From Xanthostigma xanthostigma (Eukaryota > Arthropoda > Insecta > Raphidioptera > Raphidiidae): a stretch of 64,000 bases of DNA. A program made the translations under genes and the position numbers. A model generated the notes under the pieces. It was not told the origin of the DNA. It saw nothing but the letters and a program-made list of their open reading frames with translations, and made no database searches. The stretch spans positions 17,276,001 to 17,340,000 of the forward strand of contig OY754466.1 in assembly GCA_963575645.1 (NCBI GenBank), in the 5' to 3' direction. Positions 10,453 through 21,519 of the stretch are shown piece by piece (positions within the stretch are counted from its first letter, which is position 1; each line of letters opens with the position of its first letter).

Positions 10453-11260
10453 GCTCTCAGTTTTTGCTTAGATTTTATCGAATAGAGTTATATATAATAT
10501 ATATAGGTAATATATAGGTAGGTACTAAGTAATTACAATTAGTCGCGGACATAACTTTGGTCCTCTATTAATAGGTGTATTATATTTAAGGCGTGACTAT
10601 CTGTAACTATCTAACGAACTGAAGCACCGCACCGACGTTTAAATTACGTAACTGTTAGATGTTACGCATGACCTTATAGCGTGTAATGATAGAAGCCATA
10701 AGCCACTGACACCGGTGACTTGATCATCGTCGTCATATAATAATTATTCATTGCGTCGCTTGTGCCTAATTAGTATTTTAAATAATTACTAATAACAATA
10801 TCCAACAGTGGCGGTACATTGTTGCATATACGTATCTCATTAAAAACATTTAACCGTAACGCCACCTGCCACGTTATTCTTTGTGATTTATTTTTTCCGG
10901 ACACTAAAAACCGCAAGCTCTCGCCCTCCGATACTCTCACGAGATGCGTAAGCATAAAATCGTGGTTTTTAATAAGTTTGCTTACAAAGATCTGCTGATG
11001 CAGGTGACTTCAATGCGACATAAAGATACAAACCTCAAACCAGCTTGTGTTATTTAAATAGCAATTACCGTAATAATTTCAGAGAAATGTCTGAACGGCT
11101 CCATTTTACTTCATTCTAATTGTTCATCATTCTACGACACCACCGAACAGTAAATCGGACTTGACAATACCGAGCGATTGTAGATTATAGACCCTGAACA
11201 GCCGAGAACATCAGCGTCTATGCCGACCATGTAGCGATGCCGTTGTTTATGTGATTCCTC
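10453..11260. other. Unassigned sequence
   Basis: No gene was recognised. A short hairpin near 11188-11222 is shared with 47645-47680 and is listed separately. Confidence -1.
11183..11225. repeat. Short dispersed hairpin motif, copy 1
   Basis: AGATTATAGACCCTGAACAG...GAACATCAGCGTCTA forms a stem (TAGACSCTGA with TCAGCGTCTA, one mismatch here). Nearly the same sequence occurs at 47645-47680. Confidence -1.
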
Positions 11261-11266
11261 TGTTAA

Positions 11267-11967
11267 ACTCTCTAAACATGAATTAGTGAAATTTTCACTA
11301 ATTGAGTAAGTGAAGCTGTATTCACTTGATAATCAGTGATTTTGACAACAAATTAATGAATTTTCACTAATAAATTTACTCTCTAAAACTGAAATAGTGA
11401 AAATGTCACTATTTGCAATAGTGACTTCTGATTCACTTCCGGAATAGTGAATTCAAGTAAAATTCACTGTCAGAATAGTGATCCTACCCCTGATTTTATA
11501 CGTGTTGCTTGTGGCGCCTCCACACAGTTATAGGTACTACCTATAGATACTTACCTATTATTATTCATGTAGATTGTAGAATGTAGATCGTTCCTTGTAC
11601 AAACAAGTAATATAATTTATCAGGTAATTAAATTAGATTATTTTAATTATATTTTCATAGATTCAGAGTGTATACTATTGTTTTTTACCGATTTTAAATT
11701 ATAGTCAATGACATAGGTCATAATATATAGGATCATAACTAACAATTAATTAAGGTTATATTTTTTTGATGCGAATTCTCTAATTCTTTATTTTGTATTC
11801 AATGTTTAATCGACTTGTAAAAATATAAAATTTAATTATACTAGTAAAAGTAACGAATGAATGAAGATTTAAAATCACTAGTTCTGCGTGGTTCGATTCT
11901 AGCATTGACAAAATAGTGAATATGCACTTGTAATTAGTGAAAAATCACTGATTCATGTTTAGAGAGT
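11267..11967. mobile_element. TIR element rich in AGTGAA/TTCACT motifs
   Basis: TIRs ACTCTCTAAACATGAATTAG and the complement TTCATGTTTAGAGAGT bound 701 bp. The first 200 bp hold at least ten copies of AGTGAA or TTCACT in both orientations, several as palindromes (AGTGAAATTTTCACT, AGTGAAAATGTCACT); a smaller cluster lies at the right end. No TSD could be fixed and no transposase is present, so the superfamily is open. Confidence -1.
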
Positions 11968-12149
11968 ACGGTCCTGTACCTACTACCCGAGCTCTATTTT
12001 GTGAATTGATACTAGGACCAAATAATCCTAGTTGTCGGTGGAGATAGAAAAAGCAAACAGTAAAAAACGAAAATTAAATTCAAAAATCAGAACGTGGCGG
12101 CATCGGTTAAAAATATTTATTAAATATATACAAATCTATAGTTATAGTA

Positions 12150-12430
12150 TACTATTGTATTATGGAACACCCATTGTTGACAATATAATACAATACATAT
12201 TTATGTTATTCAAACAATGTCACTGTCACTATTGCGGCGGCTGAATTATCATTTAGGTAATCTACAGTGACGTATCTAAACAAATGTCACTGTATAGAAT
12301 AAATAATAATTCAACCGCCGTAATAGTGGAACATTCAGGTTTGAGTCCTGACATTGTTTGAATTGTAAATTTTTCTAATATTGCATTAGGTATATTATTA
12401 TGTCAACAATGGGTGTTTCATAACACAGTA
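12150..12430. repeat. Imperfect long inverted repeat
   Basis: GGAACACCCATTGTTGACAA near 12163 is answered by TTATGTCAACAATGGGTGTT near 12398. Inner segments also pair (ACTATTGCGGCGGCTGAATT with AATTCAACCGCCGTAATAGT). The loop holds TCTACAGTGACG..AAATGTCACTG. It is probably an old foldback DNA transposon. Confidence -1.
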
Positions 12431-12449
12431 ACATACCTATACCATATCT

Positions 12450-13300
12450 ATATTTTATTATGTAGGTATATTTTAAACCCTATACGTTTTTAATCTGTAA
12501 TGAAACTATAAATTTAAATACGCCCTTAAATAAACCAATGATATTTATTTTTTATACGTGTTCTATAATTTCTCTTATGAATTTCTAACATAGCGTGTGT
12601 TCCGGCCATAACCGATTAATCCTCATCTCTTACATAAGTTCCAAGAATTAAAAACTTTCATAATGGCGGATACGCTTTAAACAATTGAACATTAGAGCGT
12701 AGTTAACTGATAATTGTTCCTCGATGGAAATTATGTCTGTTAAGTGTTATTTATAAAGAGAGATATTGAGAATTACAGATGATCGACAACACAGTATTTC
12801 GTAGTTGGTTCTGTAATAGCTCTTATGTGCATAGTTGGCAGATTTTGCGTTTTTTAGATGAAAAGATTCAGGAAACGGAGCTCTATACACTAGTAATACC
12901 TCCAAATTAATTTTACAGTACCTAACCAACAAGGGGAAGTAACTCTTACCTATGTGAAAAGTTGTATCAAATAATTCCTTCCATGTGCCAATAAATCCGA
13001 AATTAACGTTAAATATTTTTTAAGAAAATACTTCGTCTTAATTAAACATGTATAGTGAAGATAAGTATGAATTAGTAATATACCTCTGAAATTGCTAGTT
13101 CTTACCATTCATTGCTGAAATAACCACTTTTTGGCCTTTCCTGCAAATTTTATACTTTTTGCACTGTAACGTTTTACAACCTTAAGCCCTTTTGTTATTG
13201 GTAATTTTGTATAGAAAATAATATTGAATATTATATCGGAATTTAAACAGTAAAGAAACGTGATAATGAGTGCGAGCGAGAAAGGCGGGGAAGCCATAAG
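12450..13300. other. Unassigned AT-rich sequence
   Basis: No gene, RNA gene or bounded repeat was recognised; the short minus-strand frames here lack any motif. Confidence -1.
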
Positions 13301-14650
13301 TTAATAAAGAACAACACCTGTCTGTCTCGCATAGATATGTGTGGAGTCGCAACGAGATTCTCGGTTTTGTTTAAACTAGTCTGGAGCTCATTTGGCTGGC
13401 GTGTCGTCGACACGCGAACATCTTATTGTTTGGAGACAGATTTTGATGTGAATTTTATATTGCGATTTTGATGACTATTTTGTGGCGAATCTTCGTAGGC
13501 GTTTTGTGGCTAGGTTTGATTGGTTGTAAGGTTTTAGTTTCGTTGGCGAGTTAGGGCATTCCTCCGTGAACCCTTTTGTAACACAGAAAATTTGGTTCCG
13601 CGCAGAGCGGTCCCAAATTTTAGGTTCTTTTCCATCTCTGATTGTTGTAACCATTGCAAATAGAATCAACCGTGAACTAACAGGCCTGTTGGCATTCTGG
13701 ATATTAGTGTTGATTTTCTGTCGCTTAGGATTAGAGTTTGGTGTAGTTGTTGTGGATCAGGATTCATTCCTGGAATTTCTGGAATTTAGTTTTGTTCAGA
13801 ATTTGTGAGTTTGTCGTTAACTACGTCGCCACGTATCTGTCACGCCGAAGGTTATGATTTTACGTCGATGCCAGCTAATCACTTAATGTTTTGATGCTTG
13901 ACGATTAATGCGAGCCCTAGTTGTGTTATAATTTGGGCCTTAGGTTGGTGCGACACGCCGTCTCACCGTATTGAAGTTGATGCGTCAACTTTTATTTAAT
14001 TTGAGTTCGTTGGTAAATTGTTGCACGCGTCGATTATTGTAGATTTAAGTTGACACTGTATTGGTTCAGTGCTGTTGAGTTGCATTTCGATAACCGTTAC
14101 GAACGGCTGTTTAGTCGAAATTAATTTATTGTTTTGTTGTGAATTTGGCTATTTGTTTAATTGTTTTGGGCTGAATTTGTTGGCGTTTGTTTTCTTGTTG
14201 TTGTTATTGGTGACGATCCATTCTCCAGTGAGTGGATCGTTGTTGGTGTTGTTGTTATTTTTACGTTTGCAAACGGATTGGGGCGTAAAGTTAGTTCCGT
14301 GTTGTCAGCGTGGCACGATTGTCTAGGGGTGGACTCCCTAGATACTCCTGCAGTGTGGCCCGTGTGTCCTGGCGCCCTTTTCACCTTTGGTCGGTGGGCC
14401 CACACTACACTACTTTATCATCGTCACGTGACAACACTTTGTTAATTGTTATTGTGTCGTCTTAAGTTAACCATTATTTATTTTAATTCGTGTAAGTGGT
14501 CGGTGGTTGGATACTTACAGCCCTTCTGGCTTTTCCCATCAGGGTAACTCTCATCTCTTACTGGCTTCGCCCACGCCCCTCGCGCCGCCTGAACTACGCT
14601 AGCCGCGGCTCTCCTCAGTTGAGGTTACAGCACATAAGAGGTATTACAGA
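13300..14650. repeat. G/T-rich compositional island, possible solo LTR or exon-like insert
   Basis: The plus strand turns abruptly rich in G and T, with few A, for about 1.2 kb, then C/T-rich. It contains foldable segments: TCTAGGGGTGGACTCCCTAGA at 14321-14341, then GTGTGGCCC pairing with GGGCCCACAC at 14396-14405. Overlapping frames on both strands (14069-14445) look like products of the skewed composition. A length of 1.3 kb, skewed content and AATAAA at 14705 would fit a solo LTR, but no TSD or clear TG...CA ends were found. Confidence -1.
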
Positions 14651-14783
14651 ACTAACGACGATTTAGAGAATTGCTGTACTTATGCGTTTTTCAAAAATAA
14701 TATAAATAAAGGATTTTTAACTCGGCTATGTTTGGGTTAAAATATTGTTCCCGTCAAAACGCAGCCAAAACCGAAAGTAAAAG

Positions 14784-15056
14784 CAGTGGCGGAGCTAGGC
14801 GTGAGCGAAGCGGGCCCTCGCGCACCTTTGAGGGCCTTGCGCGAGACGTTCTTGTGTGCTGGCTTGAGGCCAAACGCCATACTCTGTATTCTATATTATC
14901 TACGCTAAATAAATGGTACGATTATTACTCTAAAAGACTCTATACTATAAATATAACCTACATGCAAATATGGCAGTATCACTGCATTGATCTTGGGAAA
15001 ATGTACCTACTGATGCGACTTCGCTCACGTCTAGATTAGTTCACGCTACGCCACTG
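14784..15056. mobile_element. hAT MITE, perfect 8-bp TSD AGTAAAAG
   Basis: Ends are CAGTGGCGGAGCTAGG and CTACGCCACTG. AGTAAAAG is repeated exactly at 14776-14783 and 15057-15064. Inside, GGGCCCTCGCGCA and TGCGCGAGACG-like segments form a local hairpin. The plus-strand frame across it is accidental. Confidence -1.
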
Positions 15057-15064
15057 AGTAAAAG

Positions 15065-15734
15065 TTAATTCATAAATTAAGCACACTTATTTGTTTTTTG
15101 GTTCAGCATTTCTTCAAAAAAAGTGCGTTCCCCACGGAAAATCAAATATCTTATCCATTTCCTAACGAAGAACTAATAAATGTACGACCAGAAGTTTCAC
15201 AAAATGCATTTTTGTTCAACTTTTACTTTAGTCATATTAAAACTTTTTTTGTATTAATATTTTATGATAAATGAATAACATTATTACTGATATTTGTGCT
15301 GTCAGTTCGTGTTGTTTTTATTGGCGTTCGATTTTATTATTATTAATTAGTAAATCGCATTATAAATGAATTAAAAAGTTGGTGAAATCAAAAACGATTT
15401 TATACGATAGGAAACATCTGTAAATAATTGCTGGTCTACCGATTTCTTTTATATATTGTTATACAAACTGCAAGAATGGATTAATATATAATAAGTACTT
15501 ATAAACAATAGGTCGATGAACTTGAGTAGGTATATTTGCGACTATAGAACCGAACTCTCTAAATGTGTAAATAATTGGTGACGGGACATTTGTCGCTCTA
15601 AACAGGAACGTAATTTGTGCAGCGCTTCCGATTTTTCCCCACTTTGGTATATAGCAGGGCGTAGCTTGTTGCGTTCATTACAAGTGCCCTGCGGTTTCGT
15701 TATCTTTTTTAAGCTGCCAGGAATAATAATATAC
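15065..15734. other. Unassigned AT-rich sequence
   Basis: No gene or bounded repeat was recognised. Confidence -1.
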
Positions 15735-15742
15735 CTCTATAC

Positions 15743-16069
15743 CAGGGGTCGGCAACCTGCGGCTCTTTTGAAGTAAAGTTGCGGCTCTCCAGTTCCATAC
15801 GCAAAAAATAATTATTTTATTATATAAACCCTTAAAAATCATCTAATCGATCCATGATTGAGTACCCTGCCTATCTCTCAGCCATTTCCACTCGCATTTC
15901 ACCCGCACCGCCCCCGTTGCGACGTGTCGTCCTCGGATATAATATATTATACCTATATAAGCAAATACTATAATAATGAAACTAAAATGTTTAGTGGTTC
16001 TTTAAAAACTGGGATATTTTGTAAATTGTAACTTTTGGCTCTTCCGTCTCAAAAGATTGCCGACCCTCG
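15743..16069. mobile_element. hAT element fragment of the CAGGGGTCGGCAACC type
   Basis: The left end CAGGGGTCGGCAACCTGCGG is a classic hAT (Charlie-like) terminus; the right end reads AAGATTGCCGACCCTCG. Flanks CTCTATAC (15735-15742) and CTCTATAT (16070-16077) match at 7 of 8 bases. GCGGCTCT and TGGCTCTTCC near the ends are the usual subterminal motif. Non-coding. Confidence -1.
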
Positions 16070-16087
16070 CTCTATATACCTACTTAT

Positions 16088-16330
16088 GTATACAGTCAAA
16101 CCTGAGTGGGTGAGAACTGGGTAAGCGAGAAAACTCTTCTAAGTGAGAGTAATTGCCAGGTACCGTCTTTGTAACCCTCTAAAAGCTCTATAAATGAGAA
16201 ACATAAACCTCTACATATATTAAGAGAAAGACGTTTTTCAATCATGGACCTCTATAACTGAGACTACTTCTTGCCTGTACCTCCTATAGGCGATAGTCGA
16301 ACGTATTAATAGTTCCACGAAATTTCAGAA
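16088..16330. mobile_element. pogo-like fragment
   Basis: ACAGTCAAACCTGAGTGGGT followed by repeats of AAGYGAGAA and TCTATAAATGAGAAAC resembles one end of a pogo/Tigger-like element. No right TIR was found, so this is a truncated copy. Confidence -1.
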
Positions 16331-16489
16331 GGAGTCATAAATTGCTGAACTAACTAACATTAACAACAATAAATTGCTGTTGTGTATTGCGTACGAATTA
16401 ACACAGATAAAATCGATTCAGGAGAAATCCATATAATGAGGAGAAGTAAACCTCAATAATGTTCCCACTTAAAAATTTAATGAATTACG

Positions 16490-16690
16490 GTCGAATTTCG
16501 ACCAATAGTAGGTATACCGAAAGATGAAATTCATCAAGAAATTGACAAAAAATAAAAAAATAACAAATCAATATAACAACACGATGACGTTTCGATCCGG
16601 GTTTGGATTTTCTTCAGAATCTAAAAAATATAAAAATTAATTAGTATTAAGCTATTTATTATCTAATAAATTGTACAAAAGATTGAAAGA
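16490..16690 (-). mobile_element. Penelope-like element fragment with hammerhead-like motif
   Basis: The sequence around AAATCAATATAACAACA and the downstream TCTAAAAAATATAAAAATTA are shared with 31000-31110 and in part with 21570-21650. On the minus strand 16617 to 16586 reads CTGAAGA, a small stem-loop (ATCC/GGAT), then GAAACGTC, a layout reported for Penelope-like retroelements. No reverse-transcriptase frame is present. Confidence -1.
16586..16617 (-). ncRNA. Hammerhead-like ribozyme motif
   Basis: The core CTGAAGA fits CUGANGA. A short stem II (ATCC with GGAT) and GAAA then CGTC follow. A 3-bp stem I (GAT with ATC) could close around it. There are unpaired extra bases between the core and stem II, so catalysis is doubtful. 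Confidence -1.
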
Positions 16691-16699
16691 AATTGTTGT

Positions 16700-17320
16700 A
16701 TTTCAATTTTAAACGATTTGCAAAAACTTTTACTGTGTAGATGACGCGAAGAAATTAAAGTAAAGTTTCTAAATTGATGCAGCAACTCGACGATGGAATA
16801 TGATTGATCGATTTGTTTAAATCGTTTTTAATTAATCATCATTCTTCAATGTCTCTTAATGCGCAATTTTCCGTCTGTTTGATTTTAGAGAACTTATGTT
16901 GTGTGATTTTTTTAATGATTAATTATACGCTTGATTAGCAAAATTACGGGGATCGTCGAGCAATTTGATTGTTAAAGCGTTCTTTTTCTTTATTTAATTC
17001 GCGAATCAAAGAAAGCTGACACTTGATCAGTTAAATGGTATAATTTATTAAACGATTGAAGTACGATGACATCGATAAATTGATATACGTTTTAGCTTTA
17101 AGTGAGATGTCTTGTAGTGAAAAATATCTCTCTGTCGTGTACAAAATGCCTGCAATCGCTCACTTTTCTCAGGGAAATAAATCCAGGGCTGGTCAGAATC
17201 TAGCTCATTTAGATCTTGCGACAGAACGTAGAAGTTCACACAAGAAAAAAAAATATATTCCTTATGGATTTTCCCCGCGACATCGCTTTAAGGGCGACGA
17301 TAGAAATTTTGAGGTTCCAT
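16700..17320. other. Unassigned sequence
   Basis: Overlapping frames at 17048-17322 on both strands have no recognisable motif. No bounded element was found. Confidence -1.
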
Positions 17321-17369
17321 AAATTGATTGTTTTGGAACCCAGGGGCCAGGACCGCAAATATAATACTC

Positions 17370-17540
17370 TACTTGAAGATTATAATTTTTTATTTCAATT
17401 TAATAATCCGAAAATCTGCACTACGGATTATTTTCAAAAAATAATAATTTTAAAATTTGCAATACGGATTATTTAACAAAAATTATAATCCCAAAATTTG
17501 CATTTCAAATTGTTTGAATTAAAAAAAATCCTAAAATTCA
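17370..17540. repeat. Degenerate short tandem repeat
   Basis: About three diverged copies of a 41-45-bp AT-rich unit; the unit includes AAAATTTGCAATACGGATTA and variants. Confidence -1.
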
Positions 17541-17595
17541 CTTTTACTTTTTCGAGTTTATTTTTAATTTTTTTGTTCTGTAATTTGTGTCTTTA

Positions 17596-18630
17596 CTAGC
17601 GGTTCGTCCCGGTTTCACCCGGGTGCAAAATAATGAATGGGGAGGGGGAGGGACACGAGTACGCACGTTTATCTTAGTTTACGGGTAGGCTAGGTACGAA
17701 GCTGGACATGACGTCACTGCAGGCTGGCCTGCTAGCTCAGAAGATAGGTTTTAAAATTAGAACAGGAGCTATTTTCCCTGCTAAATCTGCTGCTAGGTAC
17801 GAGCAAGAACCAATCAGGAACCAGTATCTTGTCACGTGGTCACTTGAACAAACGTCCACAAACCAACATGGCGTCATTCTGCTCAGAGTCAGACAACAGA
17901 CATGTTTTGCTCTGTGTTTATATTGTATTTTCTCTGGTTTATATTCGAACTGTCACTGCGCGCGCATCAGATCTATCCACAAAACAAGCTTGAAAAATAG
18001 TCTCGTGTGAAGCGAGCACTTAACAGAAATCAAGAAAACCAGCGCTAGAAAACTAGTAGGCAAATCTAGCAGGGAATCTAGCAGCGTTTCTAGCCTCGTA
18101 TGCAGCGGCCTTTACGCGAGAAAATAAAATTACAGACATTCTACTACAGTTTTACATATTGGTATAAGTTTGTCAAAGCGGTCAGTAGAACTGCCAGCCA
18201 CCACGTGAAGCTTTCTCGAAGTGATACTAGCTGCAGTGCAATGACCAATGAATGAGCCCCCGCTGCGGACGTCGTGCTGCGGTTAGTAGACAAGTAACAG
18301 ACGTTATCGGTTATCAATACTTATCTCTACACTTTCTTCAGAACGGCGCGTTCTTGTCGCTGTCTGTACAGATGCAAATTACACTGCGCTGATATCGGAG
18401 ATTGCTATATTTAAAAAATTCCAGTCAATTGGGCGACGGGACCATTCCAACTTCAGAAATATTCACATTTGACATATAAATAAAATTTCTTTTACTTTTG
18501 AATGGTAACTCCGATCATCATGAAATTTGGACACAACATTCATCTCTGTAAACTAACATGAACTTGCGTACTCATGTCATTCCCCCCATTCGTTCTTTTG
18601 CACCCGGGTGAAACCGGGCGGGACCGCTAG
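17596..18630. mobile_element. Composite bounded by two inverted Helitron 3' ends
   Basis: The left boundary reads CTAGCGGTTCGTCCCGGTTT (minus-strand 3' end). The right boundary ends CCGGGCGGGACCGCTAG at 18630 (plus-strand 3' end). Both have the GC-rich hairpin (CACCCGGGTGAAACCGGG) just before CTAG, as Helitrons do. The right part (18440-18630) matches the 3' part of 60110-60704. The interior carries a repeat shared with 57884-58578. Confidence -1.
17704..18117. mobile_element. TAA-target MITE family, copy 3 (degraded)
   Basis: TTTTAAAATTAGAACAGGAG...AATCAGGAACCAGTATCTTG and the right end GCCTCGTATGCAGCGGCCT then TTA match the family at 57884-58578. The left TIR is not recognisable. The 100-codon plus frame is not a gene: the same DNA is non-coding in the other copies. 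Confidence -1.
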
Positions 18631-18709
18631 TATAATATAAAAAGGTAATTTTAATCATCTCTAGAAGTCGCCACGTCCACTGCGCTCTCGCTCATTCGTA
18701 ACAGTTCGT

Positions 18710-18830
18710 TCAATTTTGGCGCTTGTTAGAAACCTTCGGCTCGGCCAAAACTTCGGCTTATTTTGGCCGAAGCCAAAGGTCTCGCCGAAGGTGTTTTTTT
18801 TTTTGGCCGAAGCCGAAGCTTTGGTCGGAC
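18710..18830. repeat. Cluster of GGCCGAAGCC palindromic motifs
   Basis: Several copies of TTCGGCTTCGGCC-like motifs in both orientations (AAACTTCGGCTTATTTTGGCC, TTGGCCGAAGCCGAAGC). They resemble subterminal repeats of a DNA transposon; no boundaries were found. Confidence -1.
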
Positions 18831-19095
18831 ACCGTGGTAAGCGGTACCGTCGCAAAGTTACGTGCCTGTAATTTTAAAAGACGGGAATGAAGAGCGGCAA
18901 CGCGACGCCATTCTGAACCTGGGATCAACATTAACAGACATTTTGTCTTATGGTTTTTAATTTATTGCTTTCTCTGACGCGGCGAGTGAATTACTATGTG
19001 GAACCAAAACGAGCCAACATGCCCGGAGGCTACCGTTAGATAACACAAATGTACGTGTAGTGCATCTACATACAATCTTAATGTATCTCTAACCT

Positions 19096-19340
19096 ACATT
19101 GTTCATTAAAGGCAGTGCCGGATTAGGTAACTTTCCTGTTTCGCGTCCATTGAAAAATCTACAGTTCGGGTAAAATTTCACTAATCCGGCCGTTCAGTAA
19201 GCCGACATTACCAGTAATGCGGCGTTTTGTGTTCAGCACTAGCTCCTGCTGAAATCCGGCCTGATATACGTTTTCCGGTATCGTTCCAATAATCTGACAT
19301 TTCCGGTATGTCGGCGGAGTTCTGTAATGGGGGGGTGCCA
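19096..19340. repeat. Possible MITE remnant with CCGGATTAG-type ends
   Basis: GTGCCGGATTAGGT on the left, CACTAATCCGGCC inside, and several CCGGTAT/GCCGACAT motifs suggest a degraded TIR element. No TSD. Confidence -1.
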
Positions 19341-19537
19341 TATTAGCGAGACATATAGTTTGTCGCTCATCAAAAATTTGCCGCCCCCTAAAAGTGTGTA
19401 GCCTTCCTCATAAACATGTTTTTTTTATAGTAGGGGGAAATCTTTCATAAGACACCCAGCCCGGATAGTGTTGGATTCCTACCGACTAAAACCTCCTACC
19501 TTTCGCTCCCCAGTAGTACAGAATCGTCGTCTCCGAC

Positions 19538-19641
19538 CATATATTTAATAATTTACTATATGAATCATTGTCTATCGACTCAATTATGCGGTGAGCGAAG
19601 GCAAAAAAGCGTATCGAAAATATATCTGCGTCTCTTTCTTC
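19538..19641. repeat. Dispersed repeat, copy 2
   Basis: Matches 4870-4985 closely in the same orientation; here a Helitron fragment adjoins it directly on the right. Confidence -1.
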
Positions 19642-20047
19642 CTACATCCAAACTTACAAACTTTACCTCTTTCAGCCGGGTGCGATAGATATAATACTGC
19701 AAAATGTATTTCGTATGTGGCCCGGCGTCTGAACTAAATTTGAGCAAATTGCAAGTTCTAACAGATGTCGCTATTTGGTACTAAACGGTGTTGTTTGTTT
19801 GCTTCTGAACTATTAGTTCAGTAGCAAACAAACAAAACTGACTTCTGATAGAACAGATGTCGTTACGTGTGACCAAAAAAGTTTTTGAGAAAATACCGTA
19901 ATTTTGTACAAAAAATTTAATAGAAACTATCCTATAGCGTAAGTTGCACCAAGCCACATTTACAAAATTTCATTAAAATCTGTTCAGTCGTTTCGGAGAT
20001 TAGCGCGGCCAAAATTGTGACACGGGAATTTTATGTATATATAGATT
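19642..20047 (-). mobile_element. Chimeric Helitron-like copy
   Basis: CCTACATCCAAACTTACAAA (19642-19676) is the 5' end of the GGCTTCGCCCG family in minus orientation. It joins at about 19677 to AGCCGGGTGCGATAGATATA, the interior of the CCCGGGTG family lacking its CTAG end. The rest matches 55890-56240, including the hairpin formed by TGAACTATTAGTTCA. Confidence -1.
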
Positions 20048-20113
20048 TGATGTGGAGAAGGTAGCTCTTTCGTTAGATATCTCTGCGCGCTAATGCATCA
20101 CTTATACGACTTA

Positions 20114-20742
20114 GGGTACGTGCACCACGGAGCTGTGATACTAGATGATAGCAGTGATGATAGCTTAGAGAGTGGAATACAAGCGCTGATGGGTGTGCAC
20201 AACTAAGCATTGCTTACTTGCTGCGATTGTAGAATAATTTCAATAGCCAGTCCATTAATTCAAGATGTCGAGTAGTAACGACGATGATTATTTCGCTTCT
20301 GCAGCGACAAAATGGTTTATTTTAAATAGGCAAACTAAATTTTTGTCTAGACAATACCACGTTCACCCTATAAATAAGAACCGATCTACGCTTGGTGAAT
20401 ATCATCACCTCTTTAATGAATTAAGAAATTATCCACGGCATTTTTTTGAATATATGAGAATGGAGCCAGTCACGTAACACGTTTAATTATATTTTGGAAA
20501 AAATAAAGCCAAGGCTTGTAAAATTCGCGGGGCCCAATGTACAGTCAGCTTGCAGCGCGCAGAAGAATGGTAAATACCATTCTTTAAAACACAAGCGATT
20601 ATAACAATTCGCATACTCGATGTGTACTCTCTGCCTGGTTGTGTATCATATGAATATGCGATAAAATTCTATCAGTGCTGTAAAGCTATCAGCTATCATC
20701 ACTGCTATCATCTAGTATCACAGCTCCGTGGTGCACGTACCC
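20114..20742. mobile_element. PIF/Harbinger deletion derivative, TSD TTA
   Basis: TIRs of about 50 bp begin GGGTACGTGCACCACGGAGC and are near identical at both ends. TTA is duplicated at 20111-20113 and 20743-20745. A transposase N-terminal remnant lies at 20265-20477. The termini differ entirely from those of the element at 3381. Confidence -1.
20265..20477 (+). pseudogene. Harbinger transposase N-terminal remnant
   Basis: A 70-codon frame (an acidic MSSSNDDDYF start) contains YHVHPINKNRSTLGEYHHLF, then NELRNYPRHFFEYMRM. This is the conserved Harbinger segment Val-His-Pro-Ile...Gly-x-Phe/Tyr-x-x-Leu...Phe-x-Tyr-x-Arg-Met. The frame stops three residues after the Arg-Met motif; the DDE nuclease region has been deleted from the element. 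It is not expected to be functional as a transposase. Confidence -1.
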
Positions 20743-20745
20743 TTA

Positions 20746-21500
20746 CCCGATGTCTTGCCCGACTATCAGTACAGGCTTCTACATCTAAAGTCCATTTATG
20801 CAATCTTTTCTCTATCTAAAACGTAAATTGGTTGAGTTTGACGAGCTAGTTTTACTTTCAATTTCCCATGTATGAATTTAACACACGCCGTTCTATAAAT
20901 TAATTTCTAAGATCTGTTTCACGTATAAGAAGTTTTGAGCTAATATAATTTTTACTCAGTGCCACAGACTATCTGCATTTTTTCTCAATAAAACAGAAAC
21001 ATTTACTAATTTCCGATATTTTAAATCGTTATTTCGCCCTTATTAAATCCAACCTAATGTAGGATTAGTGGATGCGGTAAGGAGATAGAGCGCAAGACAG
21101 TGCATTTTAGGCATAAGCGTGGCAGACTACAGAACATAACATTCAAAGAACCAACAAATTTTGCAATGTGCTTTCAACTAGTTATAAAACGACCGATTAC
21201 AAATTACAATGTTTGTAGGATAATCGAGCGGCAGATTAAAGATAGAGTACTGTTCCTTAAAAATAAATATGGCGGCTTTGCAACAGCTGATTTTTTTAGG
21301 TTATTTTAAAAACTAATATGAACTGCTTTCCCGTGAAGAGTTTTAAGTGAACTAGCTCGTTATTATTAGCCAGCTCATTTTGATCCAGCGATAACGGACA
21401 TAGATTTCCCGTATTTTGAAAAATAGATATGGCGGCCGTTGAACAGCTGATTTATTTTAAGGTTAAGGAGATAATTTATGAACTGATTGTTTGAGATCTT
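20746..21500. other. Unassigned sequence
   Basis: AAATATGGCGGC...ACAGCTGATTT occurs twice (around 21265 and 21425), a local direct duplication. The short frame at 21100-21309 shows no family motif. Confidence -1.
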
Positions 21501-21519
21501 TGATTAACGTCTGAATAGA

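Noticed and set aside
14069..14445. Hydrophobic frames on both strands as a membrane protein gene
   Set aside because: They overlap in different frames over a G/T-skewed island, which produces Leu/Val/Phe-rich reading by composition alone.
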